Shown here: positions 14,025 through 21,610 of the stretch, piece by piece
Layout: each line of letters opens with the position of its first letter
How positions within the stretch are numbered: the first letter of the stretch is position 1
From: JBBCJM01 sp037190175
Lineage (GTDB): Bacteria > Pseudomonadota > Alphaproteobacteria > Rhodobacterales > Rhodobacteraceae
Assembly: GCA_037190175.1 (NCBI GenBank)
Contig: JBBCJM010000001.1
Span: forward strand, 1-29,595
Direction of reading: 5' to 3'
DNA length: 29,595 bases
The notes under the pieces: generated by a model
Databases searched by the model: none
Told to the model about the DNA's origin: nothing
The model's input: only the letters and a program-made list of their open reading frames with translations
Made by a program: the position numbers and the translations under genes

Positions 14025-15532
14025 TCGGCGGGGGTGGCGGGCGGCTCGACATGGCGGGGCCGCGCGTTCCAGGTGGCCCAGGCGACCCAGAGCAGGATCG
14101 CGGCCGAGACCGCCAGCAACCCCGCGGTCAGCGGCCGGGTCAGGAACACGGTGAAATCCCCCCGCGCCAGCTGCATCGCCCGGCGGAAGAACTCCTCGAA
14201 CATCGGCCCCAGGATGAAGCCCACCAGGAAGGGCGCGGGCTCGAACCCGCCCAGCTTCATCGCATAGCCCAGCCAGCCGAAGACCAGAACCAGCAGCACG
14301 TCGACGGTGCTGAGCCCGGTGGAATAGACCCCCACGCAGACCAGCAGCACCACCACCGGATAGATCAGCCGGTAGGGCACGCTGAGCAGGCTGACCCAGA
14401 CCCAGACCAGCGGCAGGTTCAGGACCAGCAGGAACAGGTTGCCCACCCAGAAGCTGGCCACCAGCCCCCAGAACAGGTCCGGGTGGTCGCGCATGGTCGA
14501 GGGGCCGGCATAGATCCCGTGCATCATCAGCGCGCCCAGGATGATCGCCATCGAGGCGCTGCCGGGGATGCCCATGGTCATGGTGGGGATGAAGGCGGTC
14601 TGCGCCGCGGCGTTGTTGGCCGATTCCGGCGCCGCGATCCCTTCGATCGCCCCGGTGCCCAGCAGGCGGCGGTTGCGCGACACCCGCCGCTCCACCGCAT
14701 AGGAGAGATAGGCGGCGATGGTGGCCCCGGTGCCCGGCAGCGCGCCGATCACGCTGCCCACGCCGGCGCCCCGCAGGGTGGGCATGGTCGAGCGCCGCCA
14801 GTCCTCGCCCGTGGGGATCAGGTCGCGCGCCCGTACCTTGGCGATGCCGGTCAGCCCGTGGATGCGCCCGGCCGAGGCCAGCATCTCGGAGATCCCGAAG
14901 ACCCCCATGGCCAGCACGATCAGCCCCACCCCGTCGAACAGCGCGATCTGCCCGAAGGTGAAGCGGGCGATGCCGCTGGACACGTCCATGCCGATCAGCC
15001 CCACCAGCACCCCGGCCACCACCATCGCCACGCCCTTCAAGGGCGAGCCGTTGCCCAGCGAGGCGGCGGCCAAGAGGCCCAGCAGCATCAGCGCGAAATA
15101 CTCGGCCGGCCCGAAGGAAAGGCCCAGCTGTACCAGCGAGGGCGCCGCCACCATCATCAGCGCGATGCCGATCGTGCCGCCCACGAAGGAAGAGATCGCG
15201 GTCATCACCAGCGCCACCCCCGCCCGGCCCTGCCGCGCCATGCGGTGGCCGTCGATGCAGGTCACCGCGCTGGAGGCCGAGCCCGGCAGGTTCAAGAGGA
15301 TCGAGGCGGTCGAGCCGCCGTATTCCGAGCCGTAGTAGATCCCCGCCAGCATGATCAGCGCGGTGACCGGCGACATGTAGAAGGTCAGCGGCAGCAGCAT
15401 CGAGATCGCCGCCAGCGTGCCGATCCCCGGCAGCACCCCCACCACCATGCCCAGCGTGACGCCCAGCAGGCAGAACAGCAGGTTCTGCGGGTCCAGCGCC
15501 ACCGCGAAGCCCAGTTGGATGAATTCCTGCAT
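14021..15532 (-). CDS. tctA: TctA, large membrane subunit of a tripartite tricarboxylate-type transporter
   Basis: The 503-residue protein has about 11-12 membrane helices. The N-terminal signature is complete: GIGTLAAISMLLPLTFYM, MLAGIYYGSEYGGSTASILL, then LPGSASSAVTCIDGHRMAR. A second half-repeat holds GALPGTGATIAAYLSYAVE and FIPTMTMGIPGSASMAIILG, the paired Gly/Pro motifs of the family. TctA forms the ion-driven channel that takes ligand from TctC. Spacing to tctB is three bases. The substrate of this copy is not citrate by default, since the family is very diverse. Confidence 0.95.
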   Translation of the reverse strand: MQEFIQLGFAVALDPQNLLFCLLGVTLGMVVGVLPGIGTLAAISMLLPLTFYMSPVTALIMLAGIYYGSEYGGSTASILLNLPGSASSAVTCIDGHRMARQGRAGVALVMTAISSFVGGTIGIALMMVAAPSLVQLGLSFGPAEYFALMLLGLLAAASLGNGSPLKGVAMVVAGVLVGLIGMDVSSGIARFTFGQIALFDGVGLIVLAMGVFGISEMLASAGRIHGLTGIAKVRARDLIPTGEDWRRSTMPTLRGAGVGSVIGALPGTGATIAAYLSYAVERRVSRNRRLLGTGAIEGIAAPESANNAAAQTAFIPTMTMGIPGSASMAIILGALMMHGIYAGPSTMRDHPDLFWGLVASFWVGNLFLLVLNLPLVWVWVSLLSVPYRLIYPVVVLLVCVGVYSTGLSTVDVLLVLVFGWLGYAMKLGGFEPAPFLVGFILGPMFEEFFRRAMQLARGDFTVFLTRPLTAGLLAVSAAILLWVAWATWNARPRHVEPPATPAE

Positions 15533-15535
15533 CGC

Positions 15536-15997
15536 TCAGCCTCCGAAGGCGGTGAAGGGCAGCCCCAGCCCGCGGCCGAACACCGCCCAGGAGGCCAGCG
15601 CCGACAGCCCGGCCAGCAGCAGGATGCCCCAGGGCCGCGGCCGGCCCTCCGACAGGCCCGACAGCAGCACGGCGACGAAGGCGGCCGGGATCAGCCCCGC
15701 CCGCTCGATCAGCAGGGCGAAGGCCAGCACGCCCAGGCTGATCATCGCCAGCGGCCGCAGCGCCAGCGGCAGCGCCCCGCCCGGGATCGGCGGGGCGGCG
15801 ATGACCAGCGCCAGCCCCAGCCCGGCGACGGCCAGCGCCACCACCAGCGGGAAGAACCCCGGCCCCATCCGGTGCGCGGTGCCGAAGGGCAGGTCCAGCG
15901 CCTGCCAGGCGAAGACCGCGCCCAGCGCCAGCAGCACCAGCCCGCCCAGCCGCGACCGCTCGCGCCCGGCGGCGTCGTCATGCAGGGGAAAGTCCAT
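15536..15997 (-). CDS. tctB: TctB, small membrane subunit of the same transporter
   Basis: The 153-residue protein has four predicted helices, with GTAHRMGPGFFPLVVALAV between the first two, the usual TctB mark. A basic loop precedes LLLAGLSALASWAVFGRGLG and the end PFTAFGG. It starts two bases after the tctC stop and ends three bases before tctA, so the three subunits are translated together. Confidence 0.92.
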   Translation of the reverse strand: MDFPLHDDAAGRERSRLGGLVLLALGAVFAWQALDLPFGTAHRMGPGFFPLVVALAVAGLGLALVIAAPPIPGGALPLALRPLAMISLGVLAFALLIERAGLIPAAFVAVLLSGLSEGRPRPWGILLLAGLSALASWAVFGRGLGLPFTAFGG

Positions 15998-15999
15998 CG

Positions 16000-16968
16000 C
16001 TATTCCGCCTTGATGCCGTATTGCCGGATGATGGGCGCCCAGATGTCGTAATCCTTCTGCAACCCCTCGATGGCCACCGACTGCGGCCCGCCCAGGATGG
16101 TGAAGCCCTGGGTCTCCAGCTGCGCCCGCGCCTCGGGGTCCTGCAGGATCGCGTTCACCTCGGCGTTCAGCCGCTCGACGATCTCGGGCGGGGTGCCCTT
16201 GGGCACGGCGAAGCCCTGCCAGTCGGTCCAGGCGAAGTCGGGATAGCCGCTCTCGGCGAAGGTCGGAACGTCGGGCAGCGCCGGGGCCCGCTCCGGCGTG
16301 GCCACCGCCACCGCGCGCAGCGATCCGTCGCGGATGAAGGGCAGCGCGGCCGAGAGGGTGACGAGGATCCCGTCGGCATGGCCCGCCACCACGTCGGGCA
16401 TGGCGGCGGTGGCGTTGCGGTAGACCACCGGGTTGAACTGCACCCCCGCGACCTCCTGCAGGTAGAGCACGCCCAGCTGCCCCGTGGTGCCCCAGGAGGG
16501 CGAGGCCAGCGAGACAGAGCCCGGATCGGCCTTGGACAGCTCGATCAGCCTGGCCACGCTGTCCACCTGGTGTGGCGGGTGGAAGGCCAGCACCTGCTGC
16601 GAGCCCACGGCGGCGATCACCGGCTCGTAGAAGTCCTCGGGGAAGGGCAGCTCGCCGAACAGCAGCCGGCTGATCGACTCGGTGCCCGAGATGCCGAAGA
16701 GCGTGTAACCGTCGGGCGCGGCCGAGGCCACGTATTCCCGCGCCGCGTTGCCGCCGCCGCCGGTGCGGTTCTCGACCACCACCGGCGCGCCCAGCCGGCG
16801 CTCCAGATGCGCCGAGATCGTGCGGGCCAGCACGTCGGGGCTGCCGCCGGGGCCGGCCGAGATCACATAGCGGATGGGCCCCGTGGGCCATTTCTCCTGC
16901 GCGGCGGCCGGAGCGGCGGCGGCCACGAGACCCCCCGCCAGAAGCAGGGCAAGATGACGGCGATGCAT
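16000..16968 (-). CDS. tctC: TctC/Bug-family periplasmic binding protein
   Basis: The 322-residue protein begins at the ATG at 16968 (GAGGA upstream), which gives a clean signal peptide MHRRHLALLLAGGLVAAAAP cut after AAAQ. The longer reading frame to 17046 lacks a signal sequence. The mature protein has the Bug pattern: PIRYVISAGPGGSPDVLART, VVVENRTGGGGNAAREYVA, then SWGTTGQLG and LPDVPTFAESGYPDF. Family members bind carboxylates and many aromatic or small acids. As first gene of an operon ending in a desulfinase-like protein, it may bind an organosulfur acid; this is inference. A palindrome lies just upstream. Confidence 0.93.
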   Translation of the reverse strand: MHRRHLALLLAGGLVAAAAPAAAQEKWPTGPIRYVISAGPGGSPDVLARTISAHLERRLGAPVVVENRTGGGGNAAREYVASAAPDGYTLFGISGTESISRLLFGELPFPEDFYEPVIAAVGSQQVLAFHPPHQVDSVARLIELSKADPGSVSLASPSWGTTGQLGVLYLQEVAGVQFNPVVYRNATAAMPDVVAGHADGILVTLSAALPFIRDGSLRAVAVATPERAPALPDVPTFAESGYPDFAWTDWQGFAVPKGTPPEIVERLNAEVNAILQDPEARAQLETQGFTILGGPQSVAIEGLQKDYDIWAPIIRQYGIKAE

Positions 16969-16985
16969 GATGGTCCTCGACAGAT

Positions 16986-17006
16986 ACAAATCTCGATGGG
17001 ATTTGT
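16986..17006 (-). promoter_or_regulatory. Palindrome in the tctC leader, possible operator
   Basis: ACAAATC (16986-16992) and GATTTGT (17000-17006) form a perfect 7-bp dyad with a 7-base centre, 18 bases before the tctC start. Its AT content contrasts with the surroundings. It suits a GntR- or LysR-type regulator, but no regulator gene lies beside it. Confidence 0.5.
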
Positions 17007-17172
17007 GGTCTTTTTGCGCCGCCCTGTCCATTTCGTTGTGGCGCATGGGTTTAGGGCGAACGACCTGCCGAGAGGGGGGCGGCGGGGAACAATGATCCCC
17101 GTGACCGCCGGCACCCCGGCTATGGCGAGAAAAAGCGCGGCCGGGGTGGATCGCCTTAATGAAAGGCCCGGG

Positions 17173-18069
17173 CTAGATCCGCCACCGCTCGGCCAGCGCG
17201 GCGCCCGGGCTGCCGGGGGGCGCGCGCCCCGCGAGCACGTCCAGCGCGGCGCCCAGGTCCAGCGCCACCGCTCCGTTTTCCGCGGCCTCGGCGCAGAGCG
17301 GCTTGGCCAGCAGCCCCGCGCCCACCAGCACCACCACGCCGGGCGCCGAGACCCGCCGCACCTCCTCGCGCAGCCGGGGCAGGGCCTCGGGGAACAGCGG
17401 CTCGCCATGCGCCGGCGCCGGCAAGTGCACCTGGCCCGCCAGCGTGGCGCCCCAGGCCGCGGCCAGCCGGCGCGGGAAGTCCGCCCCCTGCGAGCCGACC
17501 ACCGCGATCTCGTGCCGGGTGCAGATGCCGCGCAGCGAGGGCAGCAGGTCGATGTGCAGGTTCGCGTCGCGATAGACCGGGCGGCGGCTGGGCAGGTCCT
17601 GCGAGGCCAGCCAGTGCTGCATCCAGGTCGCCCCCACGAAGGCCGCCATGTCCCGCCCGGTGTCCGGCGGCTGGGCCACCAGCGCCGCGTGATCCTCGGG
17701 CCGGCAGGCGGCGGTGATCACGCTGGCCTCGTGGATCCCCTCGGTGACCAGCGCGGTCATCGCGTCCATCTCGTCGGGCAGCCAGTGGCGGGGGCCGAAC
17801 TCGAAGGACATCGCCGCGGCCTGGGAGAATTCGGCCAGGTCGTAGAAGCCGCGGGTGTCGCGGAACAGGCAGCAGCCCTCGGCCGGGCCCAGCCGGACCG
17901 CCGCGAAGGGCTCGCGCCGCACGGCGGCGCCGGTGGCCAGCTGCGCCACCTCGCGGGCGGGCACGAAGGGGCCGGAGCAGACGGGGCTGCCGTCCCAGGC
18001 CTCGCGATAGGCAAGGAACTGGTCGCGGACCTCGGGCGGCGGGGTGTGGGGGCGCGGGGGAGTGTTCAT
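17173..18069 (-). CDS. Unassigned 298-residue protein, possible GT-D-like domain
   Basis: The ATG at 18069 follows GAGG; another in-frame ATG lies at 18105. The N-terminal half has no family I know. It includes GPRHWLPDEMDAMTALVTEG and a Cys pair in GCCLFRDTRGFYD. The C-terminal half has IAVVGSQGADFPRRLA and then VVVLVGAGLLAKPLCAEA followed by AVALDLGAALDVLAG. This resembles the nucleotide-binding end of GT-D (DUF1792-type) glycosyltransferases, in which a glycine loop is followed by 'alDiG'. It stands alone between the tctC promoter region and divergent pheT. The coding call is firm; the enzyme class is tentative. Confidence 0.75.
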   Translation of the reverse strand: MNTPPRPHTPPPEVRDQFLAYREAWDGSPVCSGPFVPAREVAQLATGAAVRREPFAAVRLGPAEGCCLFRDTRGFYDLAEFSQAAAMSFEFGPRHWLPDEMDAMTALVTEGIHEASVITAACRPEDHAALVAQPPDTGRDMAAFVGATWMQHWLASQDLPSRRPVYRDANLHIDLLPSLRGICTRHEIAVVGSQGADFPRRLAAAWGATLAGQVHLPAPAHGEPLFPEALPRLREEVRRVSAPGVVVLVGAGLLAKPLCAEAAENGAVALDLGAALDVLAGRAPPGSPGAALAERWRI

Positions 18070-18177
18070 GCGCCTCACCCTGCCGCGGGCCGCGCCGTCC
18101 CGCAAGCCCCCGGTCTTTTACCGGGCGGCGCAATGCGCTATTCCCGCGCCGCACCGCCCCGCGAAAGGCCCCTTGCG

Positions 18178-20595
18178 ATGAAGTTCACCCTGTCCTGGCT
18201 GCGCGACCATCTGGCGACCGACGCCGACCTCGCCACCCTGACCGAGGCGCTGACCGACCTCGGTCACGAGGTCGAGGAGGTGTCCGACCCCGCCGCAAGC
18301 CTGGGCGCCTTCCGCATCGCCCGGGTGATCGAGGCGGTGCAGCATCCGAACGCCGACCGGCTGCGGGTCTGCCGGGTGGAGACCTGGCCCGGCGGGCCGG
18401 GGACCCAGCCGGTGGAGGTGCAGGTGGTCTGCGGCGCGCCCAATGCGCGCACCGGGCTGGTGGGGGTCTTCGCGCCGCCCGGCACCCATGTGCCCGGCAC
18501 CGGGGTGGATCTGAAGCCCGGCGTGATCCGCGGCGTCGAATCGAACGGGATGCTGTGTTCCGAGCGCGAGCTGATGCTGTCGGACAACCATGAGGGGATC
18601 ATCGACCTGCCCGCCGACGCGCCGCTGGGCGCGCGGTTCGTCGACTGGAAGGGGTTGGCCGACCCGATGATCCACATCAAGGTCACCCCCAACCGGCCCG
18701 ACGCGCTGGGCGTGCGGGGGCTGGCGCGGGATCTGGCGGCGCGGGGGCTCGGATCCTTGAAGCCGCTGGAGGTGGCGCCGGTGCCGGGCGCGTTCCCCAG
18801 CCCCATCGGGGTGCGGATCGACACGGCGCTGAAGGCGAAGGGCTGCCCGCATTTCGCCGGGCGGGTGATCCGCGGGGTCAGGAACGGCGCCTCGCCCGAC
18901 TGGCTGGCCGCCCGGCTGCGCGCCATCGGGCTGCGGCCGATCTCGGCGCTGGTCGATATCACCAACTTCTTCACCTACGGGCTGAACCGGCCGCTGCACG
19001 TCTTCGACGCGGCGAAGGTGACGGGCGACCTGCGCATCCATCCGGCGAAGGGCGGCGAAGAGCTGCTGGCGCTGGACGGCAAGACCTATCGGCTCGCCCC
19101 CGGCCAGATGCTGATCTCCGACGACCAGGGGCCGGAGAGCCTGGCCGGGATCATGGGGGGCGAGGTCTCGGGCGTGACGGGCGAGACCACCGAGGTCTTC
19201 CTGGAAAGCGCCTGGTGGGATCCGATCACCGTGGCCGCCACCGGGCGGGCGCTGCGGATCAACTCCGACGCGCGCTATCGGTTCGAGCGCGGAGTGGACC
19301 CGGCCTTCACCCTGCCGGGGCTGGAGCTGGCCACCCGCATGGTGCTGGACCTCTGCGGTGGCGAGGCGTCGGAGGTGGTGCAGGACGGCGCGCCTTTGCT
19401 CAATCCCCGCAGCTATCGCTTCGACCCCGCAAGGGCCGCGGCGCTGGTGGGGATGGAGATCGCAGAGGCCGACCAGCGCGCCACGCTCGCCGCCTTGGGT
19501 TTCACCGTGGAAGGCGACCGCGCCAGCCCGCCGACCTGGCGCCCCGACGTGCAGGGCGAGGCCGATCTGGTGGAAGAGGTGGCGCGCGTCGCCTCGCTGA
19601 CCCGCCTGAAGGGGGTGCCCTTGGCCCGCCCGGTGCCCGGCGTGCCGCGCCCGATCCTGACCCCGGCGCAGGTGCGCGAACGGGCCGCGCGCCGCACGTT
19701 GGCGGGCCTCGGCTACAACGAATGTGTCACCTACAGCTTCATCGCCGAGGGCGATGCGGCGGCCTTCGGCGGTGGGACCGAGGCGGTGCGGGTGGAAAAC
19801 CCAATCTCGTCCGAGATGACGCACCTGCGCCCCGACCTGCTGCCCGGCCTGCTGCGCGCCGCCGCCCGCAACCAGGCACGCGGCTTCATGGATCTGGCGC
19901 TGTTCGAGGTCGGGCCGGTCTTCGCCGGCGGCGAGCCGGGGGAACAGGCCACGCAGGCCAGTGCGCTGCTGGTCGGCCACTCCGCCCCGCGCGACCCCTG
20001 GGGCAGCCGGCGGCCGGTGGATGTCTTCGACGCCAGGGCGGATGCCGAGGCGGTGCTGGCGGCTTTGGGCGCGCCGGCGCGGGTGCAGATCGCCCGCAAG
20101 GCCGATGGCTGGTGGCACCCCGGCCGTTCGGGGGTCATCGGCCTCGGCCCCAACCGGATGGCGGTGTTCGGCGAGGTGCATCCCCGCATCCTGCGCGCCT
20201 TCGACCTGAAGGGGCCGGCGGTGGCGCTGACGGTCCATCCCGCCGCGGTGCCGCAGCCCAAGGCCCGCACCCCCACCCGCCCCGCCCTGGCGCTGCCCGA
20301 CCTGCAGGCGGTGGAACGCGACTTCGCCTTCGTGGTGGATGCGGGCGTCGAGGCGCTGGTGGCGGTGAATGCCGCGCAAGGAGCCGACAAGGCGCTGATC
20401 GAGAGCGTGCGGGTCTTCGACCAGTTCGCGGGCGAGCGCGCCGCGGCGCAGATGGGCGCGGGCAAGAAGTCCATCGCGCTGACCGTGCGCCTGCAACCGA
20501 CCGACCGCACGCTGACCGAGGCCGAGATCGAGGCGGTCAGCGCGAAGGTGGTGGAGAAGGTGACCAAGGCGACGGGCGGCACCCTGCGGGGGTGA
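18178..20595 (+). CDS. pheT: Phenylalanine--tRNA ligase beta subunit
   Basis: The 805-residue protein is the full-length beta subunit of the alpha2-beta2 enzyme. It opens MKFTLSWLRDHL and has an EMAP-like tRNA-binding domain at about 40-150, the B3/4 editing domain (about 215-395, with IRGVRNGASPDWLAARLRAI and ALVDITNFFTYGLNRPLHVFD) and a B5 domain near 400-475. A catalytic-like region follows (LTPAQVRERAARRTLAGLGY), and a C-terminal anticodon-binding FDX-ACB domain (VERDFAFVVDAGVEAL) ends LRG. The ATG at 18178 has only a weak AAGG upstream. pheS is not visible in this window, so the usual pheST pair is either separated or lies elsewhere. Confidence 0.97.
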   Translation: MKFTLSWLRDHLATDADLATLTEALTDLGHEVEEVSDPAASLGAFRIARVIEAVQHPNADRLRVCRVETWPGGPGTQPVEVQVVCGAPNARTGLVGVFAPPGTHVPGTGVDLKPGVIRGVESNGMLCSERELMLSDNHEGIIDLPADAPLGARFVDWKGLADPMIHIKVTPNRPDALGVRGLARDLAARGLGSLKPLEVAPVPGAFPSPIGVRIDTALKAKGCPHFAGRVIRGVRNGASPDWLAARLRAIGLRPISALVDITNFFTYGLNRPLHVFDAAKVTGDLRIHPAKGGEELLALDGKTYRLAPGQMLISDDQGPESLAGIMGGEVSGVTGETTEVFLESAWWDPITVAATGRALRINSDARYRFERGVDPAFTLPGLELATRMVLDLCGGEASEVVQDGAPLLNPRSYRFDPARAAALVGMEIAEADQRATLAALGFTVEGDRASPPTWRPDVQGEADLVEEVARVASLTRLKGVPLARPVPGVPRPILTPAQVRERAARRTLAGLGYNECVTYSFIAEGDAAAFGGGTEAVRVENPISSEMTHLRPDLLPGLLRAAARNQARGFMDLALFEVGPVFAGGEPGEQATQASALLVGHSAPRDPWGSRRPVDVFDARADAEAVLAALGAPARVQIARKADGWWHPGRSGVIGLGPNRMAVFGEVHPRILRAFDLKGPAVALTVHPAAVPQPKARTPTRPALALPDLQAVERDFAFVVDAGVEALVAVNAAQGADKALIESVRVFDQFAGERAAAQMGAGKKSIALTVRLQPTDRTLTEAEIEAVSAKVVEKVTKATGGTLRG

Positions 20596-20601
20596 CGGGA
20601 C

Positions 20602-20655
20602 GGTGCGTGAAATCACGCACCCTACATCCGGTAGGGTGCGTGGTTCCCACGCACC
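20602..20655. repeat. Intergenic hairpin repeat between pheT and the DUF1523 gene
   Basis: GGTGCGTGA (20602-20610) pairs with TCACGCACC (20613-20621), and GGTGCGTGG (20635-20643) with CCACGCACC (20647-20655). The inner arms can pair instead: CACGCACCCTAC (20614-20625) with GTAGGGTGCGTG (20631-20642). Similar 'GTAGGGTGCGTG' elements recur between genes in many proteobacteria. Here it probably terminates both convergent units. Confidence 0.75.
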
Positions 20656-20661
20656 GCTCCC

Positions 20662-21327
20662 CTACCGCCGCGGCTTGCCCTTCCAGGTGTCCAGCCAGCC
20701 GGTGAACCGGCCCCAGGCGCCCCTGCGCCGGCTGTCGATCTCGTCCAGCCGGCGGTTCACCCGGTCGGTGGCGGGGTCGATCACTCGCTCGCGGAACTGC
20801 GCGATCATCCGCCAGGCCATGAAGACGATGAAGGCCAGCGTGGTCAGGATGGCGATGTTCAGCCAAGGGATCAGCCGCACCTCGGGGCCCGCGACCTCGG
20901 TCACCTTCACCGCATTGGGGTAGATGGACAGGATCGGCACCCGCCAGCCGTAGTGGGTGACCGCGACCCAGCGGTCGCGCCCGCCCTCGGACCGCAGGTT
21001 GGCGGCCTCGGCCTGCAGGGTGCTGCTGTCCCACTTGAAATAGGGCGGCCAGACCCAGCCGGTATCCTCGTTGCGGTAGGTCATCACCTTGCGGCCGTCC
21101 GGGAACACCGCGTCGATGAAGCGGATGTCGCGGCTGGTCGAGCTGGTCTCGGCCCCCGTCCCGGAATCCTCGATGGAATAGAAGATCCAGTTGCCGCCGA
21201 TGGGGGTGATGCGGTTGTAGGTGTTGATGATGCGCACCACGTCCCGCTGCGGCAAGGTGTAGTGCAGGAACAGCCCGACGATCAGGATCAGCGCGATCCG
21301 CAGGCCCCATTTGATGTAGCGCCACAT
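20662..21327 (-). CDS. DUF1523-family membrane protein
   Basis: The 221-residue protein has an N-terminal membrane helix (IKWGLRIALILIVGLFLHYT) followed at once by the DUF1523 hallmark LPQRDVVRIINTYNR. An outer domain contains YRNEDTGWVWPPYFKWDSS and WVAVTHYGWRVPILSIYPNA. A second helix near 160-182 and a basic cytoplasmic tail follow. The function of the family is unknown. It is the last gene of the long minus-strand operon, 13 bases after the gene for an 89-residue membrane protein. The conserved aromatic and charged outer domain suggests binding of an envelope component. Confidence 0.85.
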   Translation of the reverse strand: MWRYIKWGLRIALILIVGLFLHYTLPQRDVVRIINTYNRITPIGGNWIFYSIEDSGTGAETSSTSRDIRFIDAVFPDGRKVMTYRNEDTGWVWPPYFKWDSSTLQAEAANLRSEGGRDRWVAVTHYGWRVPILSIYPNAVKVTEVAGPEVRLIPWLNIAILTTLAFIVFMAWRMIAQFRERVIDPATDRVNRRLDEIDSRRRGAWGRFTGWLDTWKGKPRR

Positions 21328-21340
21328 AGAGCCCGCCCCC

Positions 21341-21610
21341 TCAGTCCCAGTTCACGAACCAGACGATGGCCGTCATCGCCGTCAGCGGGATGATGTAGAT
21401 CAGCCACAACAGCCGCCGCCGCAGGCCCTTTTCATAGTCCCGCATCCCGCGCTCGATATAGGCCGCGCGGTCGCCCGGCACACCCCCGGCGTCGAAGCGT
21501 TTCTCCAGCCGCTCGCGCCGCACCGAGCGGGAATAGATCGAGGTCAGCACATAGACCACGGTGAGGAGCGCCGCCGAGAGCACCAGAAGCCGCAGCCATC
21601 CCAGGATCAT
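21341..21610 (-). CDS. Small two-helix membrane protein
   Basis: The 89-residue protein has an N-terminal helix (MILGWLRLLVLSAALLTVVY), a charged middle with VRRERLEKRFDAGGVPGDRA and RDYEKGLRRR, and a C-terminal helix (LLWLIYIIPLTAMTAIVWF). Both ends would lie on the same side of the membrane. Its start overlaps the end of the DUF6638 gene by four bases, so the two are made together. I recognise no family with an assigned role. Confidence 0.8.
   Translation of the reverse strand: MILGWLRLLVLSAALLTVVYVLTSIYSRSVRRERLEKRFDAGGVPGDRAAYIERGMRDYEKGLRRRLLWLIYIIPLTAMTAIVWFVNWD

Noticed and set aside
16021..18177. Long plus-strand frame running into pheT, which would make a fusion of more than 1500 residues
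   Set aside because: The upstream part is antisense to tctC and the 298-residue gene and is rich in Arg, Gly and His as expected of shadow frames. pheT has its own normal start at 18178.
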